Shown: piece by piece, positions 60,877-64,000 of the stretch
How the letters are laid out: every line of letters begins with the position of its first letter
How positions within the stretch are numbered: position 1 is the first letter of the stretch
NCBI GenBank assembly: GCA_963695835.1
Contig: CAVOHR010000001.1
Location: 682,001 to 746,000, forward strand
Origin: VRUE01 sp963695835
GTDB taxonomy: Bacteria; Actinomycetota; Thermoleophilia; Solirubrobacterales; 70-9
Reading direction: 5' to 3'
DNA length: 64,000 nt
Translations under genes and position numbers: made by a program
The notes under the pieces: model-generated
Seen by the model: the letters and a program-made list of their open reading frames with translations, nothing else
Databases searched by the model: none
Told to the model about the DNA's origin: nothing

Positions 60877-62154
60877 CTACAGGGTGGGTACCCGCTCGAC
60901 CGCGCGGGCGGCGATGTCGGAGCGGATCTGCATTCCGTCGAACTCGATCCGGCGAGCCGCATCGTACGCGCGATCGCGCGCCTCGGCCGGGGTCGCCCCC
61001 AGCGCGGTGACGTTGAGCACCCGGCCTCCGGCGGTGACGATCTCGCCGTCGCGCTCGGCCGTCCCGGCGTGGGTCAGCTCGGCCAGCGCCGCCGCCTCGT
61101 CCAGGCCGCGGATCACGTCCCCCCGCGAGGAGGACTCCGGGTAGCCGGCCGAGGCCAGCACCAGGGTCACCGCCCACTCCTCGCCGAACTCGGCCTCGAC
61201 CCCGGCCAGCCCGCCCGGCTCGCGCGCCGCCGGCATCAGCCCGGCGAGGTCGGAGCGCAGCCGCGGCAGCACCGCCTGCGTCTCCGGGTCGCCGAAGCGG
61301 ACGTTGAACTCGAGCACCTTCGGGCCCTCGGGGCCGACCATCAGCCCGGCGTAGAGGACGCCGTGGAAGGGAGCCCCGCGGCGCGCCATCGCCGCGACCA
61401 CCGGCCGGTGCACCGCGTCGACGATCTCCTCGACCTCGGTCGGGCCGAAGCCCGGGACCGGCGAGTAGCTGCCCATGCCGCCGGTGTTCGGCCCACGGTC
61501 GCCGTCGAAGATCCGCTTGTAGTCCTGGGCGGGCGCGAGCGGGACGACGTTCTCGCCGTCGCAGAGGGCGAGCAGCGAGAGCTCCTCGCCCTCGAGGAGC
61601 TCCTCCAGCACCACGGTCGTCTCGCCGAAGCGCCGCTCGGTGAAGAAGACGTCGGCGGCGGCGCGCGCCTCGGCTTCGGTCGCGCAGATCAGCACCCCCT
61701 TGCCGGCCGCCAGCCCGTCGGCCTTCAGCACCGCCGGGTAGGGGGCGCAGGCGAGGTGCTCGATCGCCTCGGCGCGGCTGCGCAGCAGCACGTGCGAGGC
61801 GGTCGGCACGCCGGCCTCCTTCATCAGCTCCTTGGCGAAGGCCTTCGATCCCTCCAGCTCGGCGGCGGCGGCGCTCGGCCCGAAGGCGGGAACCCCGGCG
61901 GCCTCCAAGGCGTCGACGACCCCGGCGACCAGCGGCGCCTCCGGCCCGACCGCGACCAGGTCGACCTCCCGCTCGCGCGCCGCGGCGACGATCGCCTCGA
62001 CGTCCTCGGCGCCGACCTCCGGCAGGCACCCGGCGTCGGCGGCGATGCCGACGTTGCCGGGTGCGCAGAGCAGCTCGGGAGACTGAGGCGAGCGCGCCAG
62101 CGCCCGCACGATCGCGTGCTCGCGCCCGCCGCCTCCTACGACCAGGATCCGCAA
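60877..62154 (-). CDS. purD: Phosphoribosylamine-glycine ligase
   Basis: A 425-residue ATP-grasp enzyme: MRILVVGGGGREHAIVRALA, FGPSAAAAELEGSKAFAKEL, YPAVLKADGLAAGKGVLICA (ATP-grasp lysine), EELLEGEELSLLALCDGENV, RGPNTGGMGSYSPVPGFGPT, and VLEFNVRFGDPETQAVLPRL (metal ligands). Complete. Upstream of purE-purB in the same direction with an 18-bp gap. Confidence 0.96.
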   Translation of the reverse strand: MRILVVGGGGREHAIVRALARSPQSPELLCAPGNVGIAADAGCLPEVGAEDVEAIVAAAREREVDLVAVGPEAPLVAGVVDALEAAGVPAFGPSAAAAELEGSKAFAKELMKEAGVPTASHVLLRSRAEAIEHLACAPYPAVLKADGLAAGKGVLICATEAEARAAADVFFTERRFGETTVVLEELLEGEELSLLALCDGENVVPLAPAQDYKRIFDGDRGPNTGGMGSYSPVPGFGPTEVEEIVDAVHRPVVAAMARRGAPFHGVLYAGLMVGPEGPKVLEFNVRFGDPETQAVLPRLRSDLAGLMPAAREPGGLAGVEAEFGEEWAVTLVLASAGYPESSSRGDVIRGLDEAAALAELTHAGTAERDGEIVTAGGRVLNVTALGATPAEARDRAYDAARRIEFDGMQIRSDIAARAVERVPTL

Positions 62155-62164
62155 GCCTTCGTCC

Positions 62165-62446
62165 CTAGAGCGCGTCGGCGAGCTCGTCGCCCGGCATCGC
62201 CGCCAGCGTCTGGCTGGTCATCGTCCCGCGCGAGCCCAGCTCGACCGAGACCTTGGCCATCGTCTTCTCGTCGGGCGCTTCGACGATCGTCACGAAGTCG
62301 TACTGGCCCAGGGTCGCGTACTGCTGCAGGACCTTGGCGCCGATCTGTTCGACCTCCTTGTTGACCTCGGCGACCCGTCCCGGGTTGTTCTTCAGGGTGC
62401 GGACGCCGTCGGCGGTGAGGTTGGTGAGCATCACATAGGTGGGCAT
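62165..62446 (-). CDS. GYD domain protein
   Basis: A 93-residue GYD-family alpha+beta-barrel protein: PTYVMLTNLTADGVRTLKNN, VEQIGAKVLQQYATLGQYDF (GQYDF in place of GxYD), VTIVEAPDEKTMAKVSVELG, SRGTMTSQTLAAMPGDELAD. Family function unknown, probably a small-molecule-binding dimer. It lies 10 bp upstream of the purD start on the same strand and may be in the purDEB transcript. Confidence 0.88.
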   Translation of the reverse strand: MPTYVMLTNLTADGVRTLKNNPGRVAEVNKEVEQIGAKVLQQYATLGQYDFVTIVEAPDEKTMAKVSVELGSRGTMTSQTLAAMPGDELADAL

Positions 62447-62521
62447 GTCCCTCTCCTCTCGAAGGTTGGGACAAGACTAGACCCCTGTTGGGCTCGCCGG
62501 CGGCCGGGCTGTCCAGACGGA

Positions 62522-64000
62522 TCAGAGGCCGAGCGTCTGCAGCAGCGAGAACATCTGCAGGCCCCCCTGGGTGACCTTGCCCTCGAAGTATTCAGCGTGG
62601 CTGAGCGGCACCCCGGAGCTGTCGGCGAGGCCGGTCTCGATCGAGCCGCCCGGCCGGAAGCCGGCGATCTGCTGTCCGGCGGCGACGGTCTGTCCCGGCT
62701 GCACGGTCGCGTCGACCCCCTCGTAGACGAAGATCGACTGGCCCTTCAGCGGGCCGTCCAGCAACTGGTAGAGGACGCCGCCGCCTTCCGGCCAGCCGGG
62801 AGCGCCGACCTGCAGCACGAGCGCCTTGCCGATCGCGACGATCGGGCCTTCGCCGGTGAAGTCGACCCCCTGGTCGATCCGCCCCGTGACCAGGTTGGCG
62901 CTCAGCGAGAAGGGGTTGACGTAGCTGCCGGACGCTTCCGGCAGGGCGACCGACCAGTCGATGAAATTGGCGCGGCACCTGCCCTTGAGCTTTTCGGCCT
63001 CGCTCAGCACCGCCTGCTCGTACCAGGCCGCCTGGTTGTGGGCGAAGATGCCGGCCCTCAGGCTGCCGTGCGACCAGAGCAGCCGCGCCAGGGTCGCCGC
63101 CGAGTCGGCGGGATCGGCGTGGCGGATGCGGCCGTCTTCGTCGCCGTCGACGGCGAAGCGCTTCCACTCGCCCGGTTCGAGCCCGAGCGGCCCGGCGTGG
63201 TTCAGTTCGTGCTTGCTCATGCCGCGGCCGAAGTTCGACTCCATGCGGGCGATCGCCGCCAGCGCCCAGACTCCGCGGCCGCCCAGCTCGTAGCGCGCCG
63301 CGGCATCCTCGAAGGCGGCGAGGTATTCGGCCGGGACCCTGCGGCGCCAGGGCCGCCCCGGGCGGCAGCTCAGCACCTGCAGCTGCGGCGTCGCCATCGG
63401 CACGCTCGCGCTGCCGCCGAGCTGCGGCGCGTAGCAGTTGGCGTTGGCGAGCACCTCGGCGACGTACCAGTCGGCATGGTTGTAGGCGTAGATCGCGCCG
63501 TAGGTGTCGGCCGGCATGCCGGCCGCGTGCAGGTAGCTCGCCGCGGCGTAGATCGCGTCTTCGGGGTTGTAGGGGTCCCTGACCCCATCGCCGTTGGCGT
63601 CGACGCCGTAGGTCGTCCAGGTCGAGGGCATGAACTGCATCCAGCCCTCCGCTCCGGCCGAGGAGACGTTGAGGTTGGTGCCGAACGCCGTCTCGACCTC
63701 GTTGATCCCGGCGAGCACGGCGGCTCCCTGCGGCCCGAGGCCGTAGGCGGTCGCCGCCCGCTGGTAGATCGGGATCAGCACCGGGGGGACGCCGGCCGCG
63801 GCGCAGCCGGAGCTGGGGATCGAGGGGATCGCGAAGGTCTGCGCCGGCGGCGAGGCCGGGGCGGTGGTGGCGGACGTGGCGCCGCCGGCGTGCGGTTCCG
63901 CTTCCGGTTCGCGCGTCTTCTTCGCCGCGGTGCCGCCGCCCTGCTGCTTCGGCGCCTTCGGCTCGCTGACGGCGGGCGGCGCCTCGATCGTCGTCCCCTG
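62522..64000 (-). CDS. Lytic-transglycosylase-like protein with M23-like end, 5' end outside window
   Basis: The frame is open to the right edge, so the N-terminus and any signal peptide are missing. Visible part: a Pro/Ala/Thr linker; a lysozyme-like transglycosylase domain (YGLGPQGAAVLAGINEVETA with catalytic Glu, AGAEGWMQFMPSTWTTYGVD, YNPEDAIYAAASYLHAAGMP); a second transglycosylase-like repeat (GVWALAAIARMESNFGRGMS, HAGPLGLEPGEWKRFAVDGD); and a C-terminal M23-like segment (VDFTGEGPIVAIGKALVLQV, GVPLSHAEYFEGKV) without the usual His-x-His metal ligands. A secreted cell-wall hydrolase or binding protein. Confidence 0.85.
   Translation of the reverse strand, partial: QGTTIEAPPAVSEPKAPKQQGGGTAAKKTREPEAEPHAGGATSATTAPASPPAQTFAIPSIPSSGCAAAGVPPVLIPIYQRAATAYGLGPQGAAVLAGINEVETAFGTNLNVSSAGAEGWMQFMPSTWTTYGVDANGDGVRDPYNPEDAIYAAASYLHAAGMPADTYGAIYAYNHADWYVAEVLANANCYAPQLGGSASVPMATPQLQVLSCRPGRPWRRRVPAEYLAAFEDAAARYELGGRGVWALAAIARMESNFGRGMSKHELNHAGPLGLEPGEWKRFAVDGDEDGRIRHADPADSAATLARLLWSHGSLRAGIFAHNQAAWYEQAVLSEAEKLKGRCRANFIDWSVALPEASGSYVNPFSLSANLVTGRIDQGVDFTGEGPIVAIGKALVLQVGAPGWPEGGGVLYQLLDGPLKGQSIFVYEGVDATVQPGQTVAAGQQIAGFRPGGSIETGLADSSGVPLSHAEYFEGKVTQGGLQMFSLLQTLGL

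Noticed and set aside
59072..62029. 985-residue minus-strand frame covering purB, purE and purD
   Set aside because: Only the last 426 residues are PurB; the rest is an alternative frame of purE and purD with no family resemblance.

Overview
The window is GC-rich chromosomal DNA with actinobacterial features: GTG starts, ATGA/TGATG gene overlaps, probable leaderless promoters with TANNNT boxes 6-7 bp before the start codon, and several gene families (DUF2293, stand-alone winged helices, a hyperacidic disordered protein beside tRNA-Ala) that I associate with Thermoleophilia/Solirubrobacterales. That placement is an inference from gene content; there is no rRNA to confirm it.

Layout. 1-14 kb is accessory-rich chromosome: an M19 dipeptidase, a VapBC pair, a glycerophosphodiesterase, a methyltransferase, a damaged arsenic locus (arsR and an aquaporin intact, arsM wrecked by two internal deletions), winged-helix regulators including one made of two tandem copies, a second VapBC pair, a SprT-like protease, a three-gene operon pairing a MauE-thioredoxin fusion with a Cys-rich Tat substrate, and a RelE-type pair. 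13.8-30.0 kb looks like a genomic island in the 3' half of a tRNA-Ala(CGC) gene: the intact tRNA (29984-30056) and a perfect 43-bp copy of its 3' part (13807-13849) flank it as direct repeats. It carries MazEF, DUF5615/DUF433, one orphan AbiEi and an AbiEi/AbiEii pair, an Abi_C-type protein, two uncharacterised proteins, an eight-gene regulatory operon with four tandem XRE paralogues, and a three-gene transposon abutting the tRNA. 30-64 kb is mostly core metabolism: lipA-lipB, pdhABC and lpd, thiE diverging from a TPP-riboswitch-controlled thiO-thiS-thiG operon, and the purine pathway (purD, E, B, C, S, Q, L, F, N, H, all on the minus strand), interrupted by HipBA, a P450, an AlbA_2 regulator and three tRNA genes. 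The right edge cuts a secreted lytic-transglycosylase-like gene.

How the parts work together. LipA and LipB make and attach lipoate for the E2 of the neighbouring pyruvate dehydrogenase, whose E3 (lpd) lies 2.4 kb upstream of the E1-E2 genes. ThiO, ThiS and ThiG make the thiazole half of thiamin and ThiE joins it to the pyrimidine; TPP is also the E1 cofactor. The purine genes cover every step from PRPP to IMP except a recognisable purM, plus PurB.

Most notable: the tRNA-Ala island; the Mau-like disulphide cassette with a 14-Cys substrate; two related nested-palindrome elements bracketing the P450 gene; a 40-bp palindrome inserted in frame in purQ; a 63-bp dispersed repeat; a ThiS with a tail beyond Gly-Gly; four tandem XRE paralogues; and paired AbiEi-type operators.
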